NCBI GenBank assembly: GCA_036675505.1
Contig: JAKFEW010000035.1
Location: 1-35,908 of the forward strand
Length of the DNA stretch: 35,908 bases
Source of the DNA: JAKFEW01 sp036675505
Lineage (GTDB): Bacteria > Cyanobacteriota > Sericytochromatia > S15B-MN24 > JAQBPE01
Reading direction: 5' to 3'
In this document: in pieces, positions 1 through 9,028 of the stretch
How positions within the stretch are numbered: the stretch's first letter is position 1
Layout: each line of letters opens with the position of its first letter
Translations under genes and position numbers: made by a program
The notes under the pieces: model-generated
Database searches by the model: none
What the model was told of the DNA's origin: nothing
The model's input: only the letters and a program-made list of their open reading frames with translations

Positions 1-64
1 ACGAAACGCCGGAGCCGACCTTTTTGCAACGCCAGGTTATGTTCTGATAAAACCAGCAGAAGTG

Positions 65-98
65 CGCGGGGCCTCGTTCGAGGCCCCGCGTCCGTTTT
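65..98 (+). terminator. Rho-independent terminator of an upstream gene
   Basis: A perfect 12-bp inverted repeat (arms 65-76 and 79-90, cgcggggcctcg and its complement) has a tiny TT/TTCG loop and is followed by a short T run (tccgtttt). It most likely ends a gene that lies left of the window and separates it from the lipoprotein gene at 186. Confidence 0.75.
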
Positions 99-185
99 CA
101 TTCAACAGGAGAAATGTCTGCGAGGCGGTCCAGCGACGATCCTTCGGTTGCACAGCCGATCGGTCGGGTATGAAATCCTCAACCC

Positions 186-2450
186 ATGCTTGCCCGCCGA
201 TTGCTCCACCTCTCGATCGCCACGACGCTGGTCGCCGCCGCCGGCTGCGATCGTGCGGGCGTGCGCGGCAAGGGGCGCATCACGAGCGTGGCCGGCGCCG
301 GCGTGCCGGTGCGCGCCGCGGGCGTGGTCTCATCCAACGGGGGCAGCCTGGTCTCGAGCAATGGGGGCAGCCTGATCGCGACCAACGGCGCGGGCGTCGT
401 CTCGACCAATGGCGCTGCGATCACCGGCATCGTGACCGGCCCGAGCGCCAGCGTGCTCGCCAACCACGCGGCCGGCGTGCTCGCGAACAACTCCGCTGCC
501 CTGCTCGGCAACAACACGGCCAGCCTCATCGCCAACAACGCGGCGGGCCTCGTCGGCAACAACACGGCCGGCATCGTGGCGAAGGGCGGCGGGTCGCTCG
601 TCGCCAAGGGCGGCGGGCTCTACGCGCTCGCCCACGCCGGCCACCCCGAGCAGGCCCACGCGCCGCGGCTCGCCGCCTCCGCGTTCGTGCCGGTCGGCGG
701 CGCGACGGTCGAGGCCTTCGACCTCGCCGGCAACCGGGTCTCGCGCGAGCCCGCACGCACGGGACCGGACGGCGCCTTCGTCTTCCCGGCCGGCGCGCTC
801 GGCCCCTCCACCGGCCCGCTGATCTTCCGCGCGGTGGTCACGATCGGCGCGCGGACGGTCACGCTCGAGGCCCTCGTGCCAGGCGGGGCTGCGGCCAGCG
901 AGGCGATAGCCATGACCCCGGCCACCACGCTCGTGGCGAAGAAGGCCCGCGCGCTCGCCGCCAGCGGTGCCCTGCCCGCGGGCGCGCTGGGGGCCGCCTC
1001 GGCGGCCAGGCTGGCCGCGGCGCTGGCACCTTACATGAGCGAGCGCGTCGCCGTCGCGGCGGTGCTGGTCGAGCCTGCGATCGCGGGCCAGGTCTTCGAC
1101 GCGATGACGGCCGCCAGCGACGCGCTCGCCGCCGATCTCGCGGACGCCGGCGCGGACGCGGACGGCACGGCGCTGCTCGCGCGAGCACCGACAATCTCGA
1201 CGAGCCCGAGCGAGGCCAGCGCCCCCACGCCTGGCCCCACGGCGACACCCCGCAGCGGCGGCGGCACCGGCGGGGGTGGCAATCGCGGGGGCAGCGACCC
1301 GGCGCCGACCCCGACGCCCCTGGCGGACGGCGGCGCGGCGATCACGCTCGACGATTTCTACGTCGCCTCGCGCATCGCGGGCGATGGCACCCATGGCTCG
1401 GCCTCCAACGCCGATCCGCTGCACGCGACCTTCGGCGAGGTCGGCGGCGTGGCCGTGGCGCCCGACGGCACTGTCTACTTCACCGACGTCGACCACCACC
1501 AGATCCGGCGCCGCACGGCCGCGGGCGTTGTCGAGCTGGTCGCGGGCCAGCCGGACGAGGGCCTCGGCTTCGCGGGTGACGGCCGGCCCGCCAGCGAGGC
1601 GCGCTTCCACTTCCCGCTCGGCCTGGCCTTCGATGGCGGGCGCGACGTGCTGCTGGTGGCGGACCACGACAACAACCGCATCCGCGCCTTCTCGCCGGGC
1701 GGCCGGATCAGCACGCTCGTGGGCGGCGGCGGCGACGGCAGCGAGACGGTCGCGAGCGCGCTCGACGCCTCCCTCGACGGGCCGGCCGGCGTCGCGCTCG
1801 ATCCCAACGGCTGGCTGTTCTTCACCGAGCACAACCGCGTCCGGCGCATGGCGCCCACCGGCGCGCTCACCACGCTCGCGGGCATCGGCAACGGCGGCGG
1901 CCACTGGCCGCTCGCGGTCGACCCGGCGCGCCAGATCGTGTGGTACGGCGACGGCGCGAGCGTATACGCGGTCACGAACGCGCGCGGCGCGGCGGTGGCC
2001 GCCCCCACGCCGGTCTTCACGGCGGTCGGCACAGGCCCTGGCGACCCGCGCATCGCGGGCCTCGCCACCGACCGGCGCGGCCGGCTCTACGTCCTGCAGG
2101 TCGCCGAGGACGGCGGCCAGCCGCGCGACGTGCGGCTGTTCCGGCTGCTGACCGACGCCGACGGGTTCCTGCGCGCGGGCGCCGCAGCGGAGGCGATCGC
2201 AGGCACCGGCGGCACCAGCGCCGACGAGAGCGCCTTCATCCTGCCCGCCGCGGGCGGCGTGCTCAACGCGCTCGACCAGCTGCTGCCCGGCATCGGCGGC
2301 TGCAACCTCGCGATCGACCTCAGCGCTGCCGACGACCCGGCCGCCCTGGCGGGCCAGCTCTACCTCGGCGGGAGCGCCGAGTTCGGCGGCGAGACCGCCG
2401 GCCAGCTGATCCGCCTCGATCCGCGCGACACGGGGGCGATTGCACCATGA
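186..2450 (+). CDS. NHL-repeat lipoprotein with an octapeptide-repeat module
   Basis: A 754-residue exported lipoprotein. The signal peptide (residues 1-20) ends in the lipobox AAGC with Cys21. Residues 48-146 form eleven 8-residue repeats of the type [VIL]-x-x-N-[NG]-x-[AG]-x-[VIL], for example LANNSAAL and LGNNTASL, which suggests a short solenoid. A carboxypeptidase-regulatory-like beta domain (about 165-225), an Ala-rich helical stretch, a Thr/Pro/Gly linker (about 335-390) and NHL-type beta-propeller blades to the C-terminus follow. No catalytic residues are visible; NHL propellers usually bind ligands or partners. No Shine-Dalgarno precedes the ATG at 186, and a TGA at 171 closes the frame upstream, so this is the first usable start. 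The stop overlaps the next ATG (ATGA), indicating coupling to the next NHL gene. The domain order matches the gene at 12625. Confidence 0.85.
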   Translation: MLARRLLHLSIATTLVAAAGCDRAGVRGKGRITSVAGAGVPVRAAGVVSSNGGSLVSSNGGSLIATNGAGVVSTNGAAITGIVTGPSASVLANHAAGVLANNSAALLGNNTASLIANNAAGLVGNNTAGIVAKGGGSLVAKGGGLYALAHAGHPEQAHAPRLAASAFVPVGGATVEAFDLAGNRVSREPARTGPDGAFVFPAGALGPSTGPLIFRAVVTIGARTVTLEALVPGGAAASEAIAMTPATTLVAKKARALAASGALPAGALGAASAARLAAALAPYMSERVAVAAVLVEPAIAGQVFDAMTAASDALAADLADAGADADGTALLARAPTISTSPSEASAPTPGPTATPRSGGGTGGGGNRGGSDPAPTPTPLADGGAAITLDDFYVASRIAGDGTHGSASNADPLHATFGEVGGVAVAPDGTVYFTDVDHHQIRRRTAAGVVELVAGQPDEGLGFAGDGRPASEARFHFPLGLAFDGGRDVLLVADHDNNRIRAFSPGGRISTLVGGGGDGSETVASALDASLDGPAGVALDPNGWLFFTEHNRVRRMAPTGALTTLAGIGNGGGHWPLAVDPARQIVWYGDGASVYAVTNARGAAVAAPTPVFTAVGTGPGDPRIAGLATDRRGRLYVLQVAEDGGQPRDVRLFRLLTDADGFLRAGAAAEAIAGTGGTSADESAFILPAAGGVLNALDQLLPGIGGCNLAIDLSAADDPAALAGQLYLGGSAEFGGETAGQLIRLDPRDTGAIAP

Positions 2451-4933
2451 GCCGCCGCCTCCTCACCACCACGCTGATCCTCGCCTTCGCCGCCGCAGGG
2501 TGCACCGCTCCCGCCCAGCGCGGCGCGCTGCGCGTGGGCGCGGCGGTGCCTGGCGGCGCGACGCTCAGGGTTCACGTCGGCAAGCCCGCGGGCTTCGCGC
2601 TGCGCTACCTGAGCACGGCGGACTGGGAAGAGGCCGTGGCCACGCTGTCGCAGGGCGTGACGACGATCGCGACGGACACCGTGCCGGCCGCGCGCGCCGA
2701 CGTCGACGGCTCGCGGACGGCGACCTTCACCTTCACGGGCATCCCGGCAGGCGCAGGCTACACGCTCGACGTGCGGCTCAAGCGGCGCGACGCGACAGGC
2801 ACGCTGGTGGAATGCGGGTCCACGCAGAACGCGGCGGTGACCCTCGCGGAAGGCGCCAACACGATCACCTTGCCCGCCGCCGCTTTCGCCTCCGAGGCGG
2901 TCACGAACCCCGGCGAGCCCGCGGACTTCGTGGCGTCCTACGTGGGCTCCTGGCCGCTCGTAGGCCCGGAGGGCCGGTTCGGCCATCCGCAAGACGCGGT
3001 GGTCAGCGCGGACGGCACGCTCTACGTCAGCGACCCCGACCGCGACGCGATCCTCGCGATCGGCAACGACGGGCTGATCAGCGTCCTGGCAGGCGGCGGC
3101 GCCGGCTACGTGGACGGCCCGGGCGTCGATGCGCGCTTCGACGACCCCTGGGGCCTGCTGATCGTCGGCACCTGGCTCTACGTCGCGGATCGGCACAACC
3201 ACGCGATCCGCCGCATCGACCTCAGCGCTGGAGACCACGTCGTCGAGACCTTCGCAGGCACCGGCGATCGCGGCTGGGCCGACGGCGCGGGCGACAACGC
3301 GCAATTCTCGGCGCCTGTCGCGATCACGGGCGGCGCGGACGGCATCTTCTACGTCGCCGACAAATCGAACCACCGCATCCGCCGCCTCGACGCCACAGGC
3401 CTCAACGTGATCGTCTCGACCTTCGCGGGCGACGGCACCGAGGGGTTCGCCGACGCCGCCGCCATCCAGGCCCAGTTCGACCACCCCACCGGCGTCGCGC
3501 TCGGCGTGGACGTGCTCTACGTGGCCGACCTCGAGAACTTCCGCGTGCGCACGATCCCGATCGACCCCCTGGACGGCAGCCCGGGGAGCGTGACCACGCT
3601 CGCGGGCGACGGCGTGGCGGCCCACCTCGACGGCGCCATGCCCAACGCGCGCTTCCTCGGCCCCTCGGACGTGGCGTACGACCCGGTCAGCACGCTGCTG
3701 TACGTGGCCGACACGGTCGACAAGCGCGTGCGCAGCGTGACCACGGTGGGCGCCGCGACGGTCGCGACCTACGCGGGCACCAGCACGACCGGCTGGCGCG
3801 ACGGCGCGGCCGCCAGCGCGCGCTTCACCGAGCCCTTCGGGCTGTCGCTCGGCACGGCCGGGCTGGTGGTCACGGATATGGAAGGCGCGCGCATCCGCGC
3901 GATCGCCGACGACGGCGGCGGCCCGCTGGTCTCGACGCTCGCCGGCGACGGCATCCAGGGCGTGCTCGCGGGCGTGGCGCTCGACGTCGTGCGGCCCGTG
4001 CCATCCGGCGTGGCCCTCGACGCGGACGACGTGCCGATCGTGACCGACGCGGGCACCGACCAGCTGTGGCGGGTGCCCGCGGAAGGGGCGGCCGCCGTGT
4101 TCGCGGGCAGCGGCACGGCCGGCTTCGTGGACGGGGCGCCGGGCGTGGCGAAGTTCCGCGATCCCAAGGGCATCGTCCGGCGCGCCGACGGCCAGTACTT
4201 CGTGGCCGACGAAGGTAACGACGCGATCCGGCTGGTCGACGCGGCCGGCAACGTGACGACCTATGCCGGCACCGGCGCCGCCGGCGACGCGGACGGCGAC
4301 CTCGCCACGGCGACCTTCCGCGCGCCGTGGGGCCTCGCCATCGACGACGACGGCGCGCTCTGGGTCACCGAGACCTGCGGCCGGGTCCGCCGGATCACTG
4401 AGCAGCCGGGCGGGGCGATCGACGTGGTCACCGTGGCCGGCGCGAACGCGGCGGGCTTCGTCGAGGGCGCGGGCGGCGTCGCCGGGCCCGCGCGGTTCGA
4501 CAACCCCCGCGGCATCGAGGCCGGCGGCGACGGCGCGGTCTACGTCGTGGACGCCAACAACCACCGCATCCGCCTGATCAGCCAGACCGCGCCCGACACC
4601 TGGACGGTGTCGACCCTCGCGGGCGAAGGCACGGCGGACTTCGCCGACGGCGCCGCCGCCACGGCGCGCTTCAAGGACCCGCGCGACATCGCGCGCGGGC
4701 CGGACGGCGCGCTCTGGGTCGCCGACGGCGGCAACCGGCGCGTCCGCCGGCTGGTAGAGACCGAGGCCGGCTGGACCGTCTCGACCGCGGCCGGCTCCGG
4801 CGAAGACGGCTACCTCGACGGCCCGGGCGCGCAGGCGCGCATTCGCGACCCATACGCGTTGGTGTTCACGCCGGGCGGGATCCTGTTCGTGGCGGACAAC
4901 GACAACGGCTGGCTGCGCACGGTCCGCTTCTGA
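2447..4933 (+). CDS. NHL-repeat beta-propeller lipoprotein
   Basis: An 828-residue lipoprotein. The start chosen is the ATG at 2447, which overlaps the stop of the preceding gene (ATGA) and directly gives a signal peptide with lipobox AAGC, Cys19. Residues about 30-140 form a beta-sandwich-like domain. From about residue 150 to the end there are roughly ten NHL units of about 55-60 residues, each with a core such as DGxxxxARFxxPxGI, then a VADxxNHRIR-type strand and a TxAGxG turn. The family is usually extracytoplasmic and binding rather than catalytic. It probably works with the upstream paralogue, with which it is translationally coupled. It lacks the octapeptide module of that neighbour. 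Its ligand cannot be read from the sequence. Confidence 0.87.
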   Translation: MSRRLLTTTLILAFAAAGCTAPAQRGALRVGAAVPGGATLRVHVGKPAGFALRYLSTADWEEAVATLSQGVTTIATDTVPAARADVDGSRTATFTFTGIPAGAGYTLDVRLKRRDATGTLVECGSTQNAAVTLAEGANTITLPAAAFASEAVTNPGEPADFVASYVGSWPLVGPEGRFGHPQDAVVSADGTLYVSDPDRDAILAIGNDGLISVLAGGGAGYVDGPGVDARFDDPWGLLIVGTWLYVADRHNHAIRRIDLSAGDHVVETFAGTGDRGWADGAGDNAQFSAPVAITGGADGIFYVADKSNHRIRRLDATGLNVIVSTFAGDGTEGFADAAAIQAQFDHPTGVALGVDVLYVADLENFRVRTIPIDPLDGSPGSVTTLAGDGVAAHLDGAMPNARFLGPSDVAYDPVSTLLYVADTVDKRVRSVTTVGAATVATYAGTSTTGWRDGAAASARFTEPFGLSLGTAGLVVTDMEGARIRAIADDGGGPLVSTLAGDGIQGVLAGVALDVVRPVPSGVALDADDVPIVTDAGTDQLWRVPAEGAAAVFAGSGTAGFVDGAPGVAKFRDPKGIVRRADGQYFVADEGNDAIRLVDAAGNVTTYAGTGAAGDADGDLATATFRAPWGLAIDDDGALWVTETCGRVRRITEQPGGAIDVVTVAGANAAGFVEGAGGVAGPARFDNPRGIEAGGDGAVYVVDANNHRIRLISQTAPDTWTVSTLAGEGTADFADGAAATARFKDPRDIARGPDGALWVADGGNRRVRRLVETEAGWTVSTAAGSGEDGYLDGPGAQARIRDPYALVFTPGGILFVADNDNGWLRTVRF

Positions 4934-4939
4934 CCCGCT

Positions 4940-5457
4940 GCCCTGATGCGCTCAGCTTTCCCGACAAGTCTGTCAACCCAGTCGTGGCGATGGTATCCTG
5001 TGCAAGGCAGCGTACATTTCGACATCAACACCGAGAGCTTCCCGCACGGTAGTGCAGCCCTTACCGCATCATGCAGGTAGCCGTTCACAGCCGTACGGCG
5101 ATTCCACGCAGAGCGCACCAGTAGCTCAACATGAGCTTCTCGGGGATGGGCGAATAGGTCGTAGATGTCAGCTTCGCGATCACCTATCAGGACTGCTATG
5201 GTCGTGTCAGGAACGGCCTGCTGAACGGCGTCGAGGGTGTCGAGCCACCGCCGTGATTCCTTGTCCTCCAGCTCACGCTTCCGTCGGTCCTTGTATTGCC
5301 CGAGCGCCTTGGGGTCTCGTGCCCAGACGTGTTGTTGAAGGGTGCCCAGAAAGCCCCCTTCGGGGGAGATAGCCACGGCGCTATGCACCTTGAGCCCGAA
5401 GCGGGTCTTGTTGTCCAGGTGACCGAGACCCTCCACGCTATCGTGCGTCGCCAGGCA
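4940..5457 (-). pseudogene. IS4/Tn5-family transposase remnant
   Basis: The minus-strand frame encodes a central piece of a DDE transposase of the IS4 (Tn5-like) type. Recognisable parts are a THDS segment, GLKVHSAVAISPEG, the HVWARDP stretch, KESRRWLDTLDAV, and GDREADIYDLF, which carries the second catalytic Asp. Homology fades near 4990. The N-terminal DNA-binding part and the C-terminal part with the catalytic Glu are absent. The spacing between HDS and GLGHLD looks about ten residues shorter than usual, suggesting an internal deletion. No terminal inverted repeats or target duplication were found. It abuts an ABC-ATPase remnant on the opposite strand, so an old insertion followed by deletion is likely. 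Confidence 0.8.
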
Positions 5458-5460
5458 TGA

Positions 5461-5682
5461 CGGGCGGGCGAGGCTCGGAAGCGCGCGCGCGAGTTCCTCG
5501 TGGCGCTCGAGGTGGACCACCGCGCCCAAGCAATGCCCGCCCAGCTCTCGGGTGGCGAACAACAGCGGGTGGCGATCATCGTGGTCACGCACGACGAGAC
5601 GATCATCCCGACCTTCCGGCGTATCTACGCGATTCGCGGCGGCTGCACCCAGGAGGAAGCCGGCGAGGGGCGTCCTCTGTAA
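5461..5682 (+). pseudogene. ABC-transporter ATPase remnant (LolD/MacB/DevA-like)
   Basis: The frame contains GEARKRAREFL, then the ABC signature LSGGEQQRVAI, and immediately afterwards the H-loop region IVVTHDE and a family-like C-terminus ending in EEAGEGRPL. In intact ATPases about 45 residues, including Walker B and the D-loop, lie between the signature and the H-loop; here they are missing in frame. The N-terminal half with Walker A is also absent, and an in-frame TGA at 5458 precedes the fragment. It is therefore a doubly deleted pseudogene. Its 5' edge coincides with the edge of the transposase remnant. Confidence 0.8.
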
Positions 5683-5917
5683 GGATGCGTTACACTGGTG
5701 GCTGTTTCACCCGCAAGAAAAACCTCCAGGATGCCCGCCGACGGCGCGCCCATAGCTGCGGCGAGCGGCGGCCACGGCACGGCCTCCAGGCCAAAACGGT
5801 AAACCTCTGACGACGCTTCAGCCCTGGCTCGATCCCCGCAAATGGACGCCCCCTGCCGCTCCGCCGAGCTGGCAGCCACGCCAGGCGCTGGTTCAGCGCG
5901 CGGATGCGGCTGGCCTG

Positions 5918-8900
5918 GTGCTGCTGGCGGGCGGGCCGGGCGCGGGCAAAACATTTGGCCTGCGGGCGTTGGCGACCGCCGATCCCGCACGCACGGTGGT
6001 CTGGCTGAGCTGCGACGAAGAGGACGCCGACCCCACCACCTTCCTGCTCGACCTCGCGGGCGCATTCGCCCGGGCCATCCCGGACTTTGCCCCGCTGCCG
6101 GGTGACGACGCCCGCGCTCCATGGTTCGAGATCTTCCGGCGCCTGGCCGCCTATGGCACGCCGCCGCTCGACCTGGTGCTCGACGACGCCCACCACGCCT
6201 TTGCCGCGGACCCCGAACGCTGGGCAGCACTGGCCAGGGCGGTGCCGCGCTTCCCTGAGGGCTTCCGCGTGCTGGTTTCGACCGCGCGCCCGCTCGCCCC
6301 GGCGATGGCGCGTTGGGAGGCGCAGGGCCTGGCGCGCTCGCTCGGACCCGACGCGCTGGCGTTCACCCCTGACGAGGTCACAGCCTTTCTGGCAGCGCAG
6401 GTGGCCGCGGACGGGCCGCCCCTGGCCTGGCAGGAGCGGGCCAAAGATCTCGATGGCTGGCCGCTGGGCCTGGCGCTGGTCGCCACGGGCGCAGCTCCCT
6501 CGCGCGACGATCCCATGTCCAACCTCGTGCTGGATGTCTGGCTGGGGGATTTGCCGCCGGACGAGCTGGATCGGCTGGGCCAGGCGGCTGCGCTGGGCGA
6601 CCTCGATCCGGAGGCCCTGCGCGACTTGTTGGGCGCGGACAGGCCTGCCGCCTGGCTCGCGCGCTGGCGCGAGGCCTTCCTGATCGTGCCCTTCGGCGCC
6701 GACTACCGCCTGGCCTCTCCGCTGGTCGAGCCGTTGCGCGAACGCTTCCGCGCCTCAACCCCCGCCGACCAGCGCGCGGCCTGGCATGAGCGCGCCGGAA
6801 GCTGGTACCGGGCGCGCGGCGATGCCCCCCGCGCGATCACGCACCTGCTCGATGCCGGCGCCTGGGACACCGCCGCTGCCGCGCTGCACGAGGCAGGCCC
6901 GGCGCTTGCCGCAGGCGGACGGTTCGTGACCCTCGAGCGCTGGCTGGCGGCTTTCCCCGCGGCCTGCGCGGCTGAGGATCCGCGCCTGCGCTACTGGACG
7001 GGGCAGGCGCATTACTTCCGCGGCCGGGCCGATGAGGCCCTGGTCCACTATGAGGCCGCCCGGCGCGGCTTCGACGCGCGGGGCCGGACGGCAGACGCCA
7101 CGAAGGCCGTGGTTCGTGCGATGACGATCGCCGCGCTCTCGGACGATTTGCGCACGTTCCAACGTCTGGCTGTGCGCGTCCAGGCGCTGCCCGGCGAGGC
7201 GCGCGCAGAGGACATCGCCGATACCTTGCTGCTCAGGGCGATGGTCGCGGATCGCCACGCGGATCCGGCGCTCATGGAGGAGTGCAACCGCGCGGTGTTG
7301 GTCCTGTCGGACCCGGGCAATGTCGAGCTGGAAGTGGGGCGCTGCATCGCCCGCGCGAATCTGTTCACCCTGGACTGGCAACGCGGCGACCTCGCGAGTG
7401 CGCGCGAGCATGCCCGCGAGGCGGTTGACCGGGCGGAGGAAGCGGGCAGGCCGGCGATCGCCCTGTCGGCGCGGTTCCTGCTCGCGCACCTGGACCTCGT
7501 CGAGGGCCTTGTGGAAAATGTCACGACGCTGGCCGCGGGCCTCCCGACGGCCTGGGAGGAGCTGCTCGACTGGCATGACCGCGCGGTCGCCTGGATTGTG
7601 CTGGGGCGCCAGGCCTCTGCGGTCGGCGACAACCGGCGCGCGGAGCAAGAGTTCGCGCGTGCGGAACGTCTGTTCAAGAGCATCGGGGTGCCGGAAGGCC
7701 GCCTGGTGGCGCTGGAGGCTCGCCTCTGGCACATGGTCACGCGCGGCCAGGTTGAGCGGGCTCTGGCGCTGGTCGTCACCGAGCCGCCTGGACCGCCGAC
7801 GCACTTCTACGACGCGGTCGTGCACATTCCCGCCACATGGGCGCTCGTGCTCGCCGATCGGGCCGCGGAGGCCGCGGCGGCCTGGCCCGCGCTCATTGAA
7901 GCGCTGGAGGCGCTGGGCGCGAGCTACCACGTCGCGCTCGCTCGCGTCCTGGAAGCCCGCACGGTGCTGGCGATGGGGGATGTGCCAGGCGCGGCGCGGG
8001 CCGCTGCGGCCCTTGGCCCGGCCGTGGCGCGCTATCCCTTCCTGGGCACCTGGCTCGATCCCATATCACGCGCAACAGCCGAAATGGCTCCGTCCGCCGA
8101 AATGGTCCCGTCGATCGCCACGTCTTCGGTAGATTCGCACGCCGCGACGACGCCAGCGGGACCCGCCTCTCCGTCCCCAGCCGGCCCACCCGCACCGCTG
8201 GCCCTTCAGCTCTTCGGCACCTTCGACGTCACGATGGAAGGCCGCCGCCTCGACGCCTGGCCGCGGCGCAAGGCCAAGTGGATGCTCGCCGCCCTCGCCT
8301 TCCACCCGCGCGGCCTCGACCCCTGGGGCGCGGCCGAGGTCCTGGACGATCCCGGCCTGACGGCGGATCGGGGCAACCCATTGCGCGTGGCGATCCGGGC
8401 CTTGCGCCGCGTGTTGGAGCCCGCGCTCGACAAGGGTGAGGAGTCCGCCTATGTGGCGTGGGACGGCCGGACCTACGCGCTGCGGGCCGACGCGCCCATC
8501 AGCGTGGACCTCTGGCGCTTCGACGAGCTCGCCGTCCAGGGCGAGATGCTCGCACCTCGCCAACCCGACGAGGCGGCGCTCATTTACACTGAGGCGCTCG
8601 AGCTGGTCCGCGGCGAAGTGCTGGATGAGCCCGGTTGCCACGAACGTTTCCACGCCGAGCGCGAGCGTGTGCACGCCCGCGTCTTGGCCATGATCGCCTT
8701 CCTCGCTGCGCGCGCGGAGGCCCGCAAGGAACCGGAATCCCTCTTCGCCTGGCACGAGCGCGCCGCCGCCTTCGCCCCTACAGATACAGACGCCGTGTTG
8801 GCCCGGCTGGCCTGCTACGAGCGCCACGGCTGGCGGGACCGCGCCCGCCGCACGTACTGGGACCATCGCCAGGCCCTCAAGGCTCGCTTGGGCGTCACGC

Positions 8901-8944
8901 CTGATGCCGAAGTTGAAAGCGCTTATCTCGCCCTGCGCGATTGA
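5918..8944 (+). CDS. AfsR/SARP-like regulator: P-loop ATPase, helical repeats, C-terminal BTAD
   Basis: A large cytoplasmic transcriptional activator. From the GTG at 5918 (1008 aa) it shows Walker A GGPGAGKT (residues 5-12), Walker B LDLVLDDAHH (84-93), a MalT/LuxR-type ATPase and winged-helix region, a long TPR-like helical section (about 330-720), and from about residue 760 a SARP-type winged helix followed by a bacterial transcriptional activation (BTAD) domain. The start is doubtful: the frame is open from 5756 and the translated upstream residues (LQPWLDPRKWTPP and LVQRADAAGLV) look like the usual N-terminus, including the strand before the P-loop. That stretch has no ATG, GTG or TTG, so a CTG (5807) start or loss of the 5' end is possible. 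The DNA-binding part is C-terminal, whereas AfsR carries it at the N-terminus. Tandem heptamers begin 6 bp after the stop and recur in the downstream island, suggesting that it controls those genes. Confidence 0.85.
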   Translation: MLLAGGPGAGKTFGLRALATADPARTVVWLSCDEEDADPTTFLLDLAGAFARAIPDFAPLPGDDARAPWFEIFRRLAAYGTPPLDLVLDDAHHAFAADPERWAALARAVPRFPEGFRVLVSTARPLAPAMARWEAQGLARSLGPDALAFTPDEVTAFLAAQVAADGPPLAWQERAKDLDGWPLGLALVATGAAPSRDDPMSNLVLDVWLGDLPPDELDRLGQAAALGDLDPEALRDLLGADRPAAWLARWREAFLIVPFGADYRLASPLVEPLRERFRASTPADQRAAWHERAGSWYRARGDAPRAITHLLDAGAWDTAAAALHEAGPALAAGGRFVTLERWLAAFPAACAAEDPRLRYWTGQAHYFRGRADEALVHYEAARRGFDARGRTADATKAVVRAMTIAALSDDLRTFQRLAVRVQALPGEARAEDIADTLLLRAMVADRHADPALMEECNRAVLVLSDPGNVELEVGRCIARANLFTLDWQRGDLASAREHAREAVDRAEEAGRPAIALSARFLLAHLDLVEGLVENVTTLAAGLPTAWEELLDWHDRAVAWIVLGRQASAVGDNRRAEQEFARAERLFKSIGVPEGRLVALEARLWHMVTRGQVERALALVVTEPPGPPTHFYDAVVHIPATWALVLADRAAEAAAAWPALIEALEALGASYHVALARVLEARTVLAMGDVPGAARAAAALGPAVARYPFLGTWLDPISRATAEMAPSAEMVPSIATSSVDSHAATTPAGPASPSPAGPPAPLALQLFGTFDVTMEGRRLDAWPRRKAKWMLAALAFHPRGLDPWGAAEVLDDPGLTADRGNPLRVAIRALRRVLEPALDKGEESAYVAWDGRTYALRADAPISVDLWRFDELAVQGEMLAPRQPDEAALIYTEALELVRGEVLDEPGCHERFHAERERVHARVLAMIAFLAARAEARKEPESLFAWHERAAAFAPTDTDAVLARLACYERHGWRDRARRTYWDHRQALKARLGVTPDAEVESAYLALRD

Positions 8945-8949
8945 TGGTC

Positions 8950-8967
8950 TGTCACCGACCTGTCACC
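8950..8967 (+). promoter_or_regulatory. Tandem heptamer operator A (putative SARP site)
   Basis: TGTCACC at 8950-8956 and again at 8961-8967 form a perfect direct repeat with 11-bp period. Nine bases after the second copy lies a weak -10-like hexamer, GAAAGT (8977-8982). It precedes the gene at 9029. The geometry matches SARP operators; binding is inferred. Confidence 0.7.
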
Positions 8968-9028
8968 AGCCGCGGTGAAAGTAGGTCAGACAGTGTGACC
9001 GCCCACCAGTTCGAGAAAGGCCCATCCC

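Noticed and set aside
114..173. A 19-codon reading frame after AGGAGA, in the same frame as the gene at 186
   Set aside because: The Shine-Dalgarno is only about 2 nt from the ATG, and a TGA at 171 separates it from the lipoprotein start. It could be a leader peptide, but nothing supports translation.
62..1579. A long Arg/Gly/Ala-rich frame over the first lipoprotein gene
   Set aside because: It is a high-GC shadow frame; the real gene has a signal peptide, lipobox and NHL blades.
5731..5802. An ATG frame upstream of the regulator gene as its start
   Set aside because: It is in a different frame from the regulator and ends in TAA at 5800.
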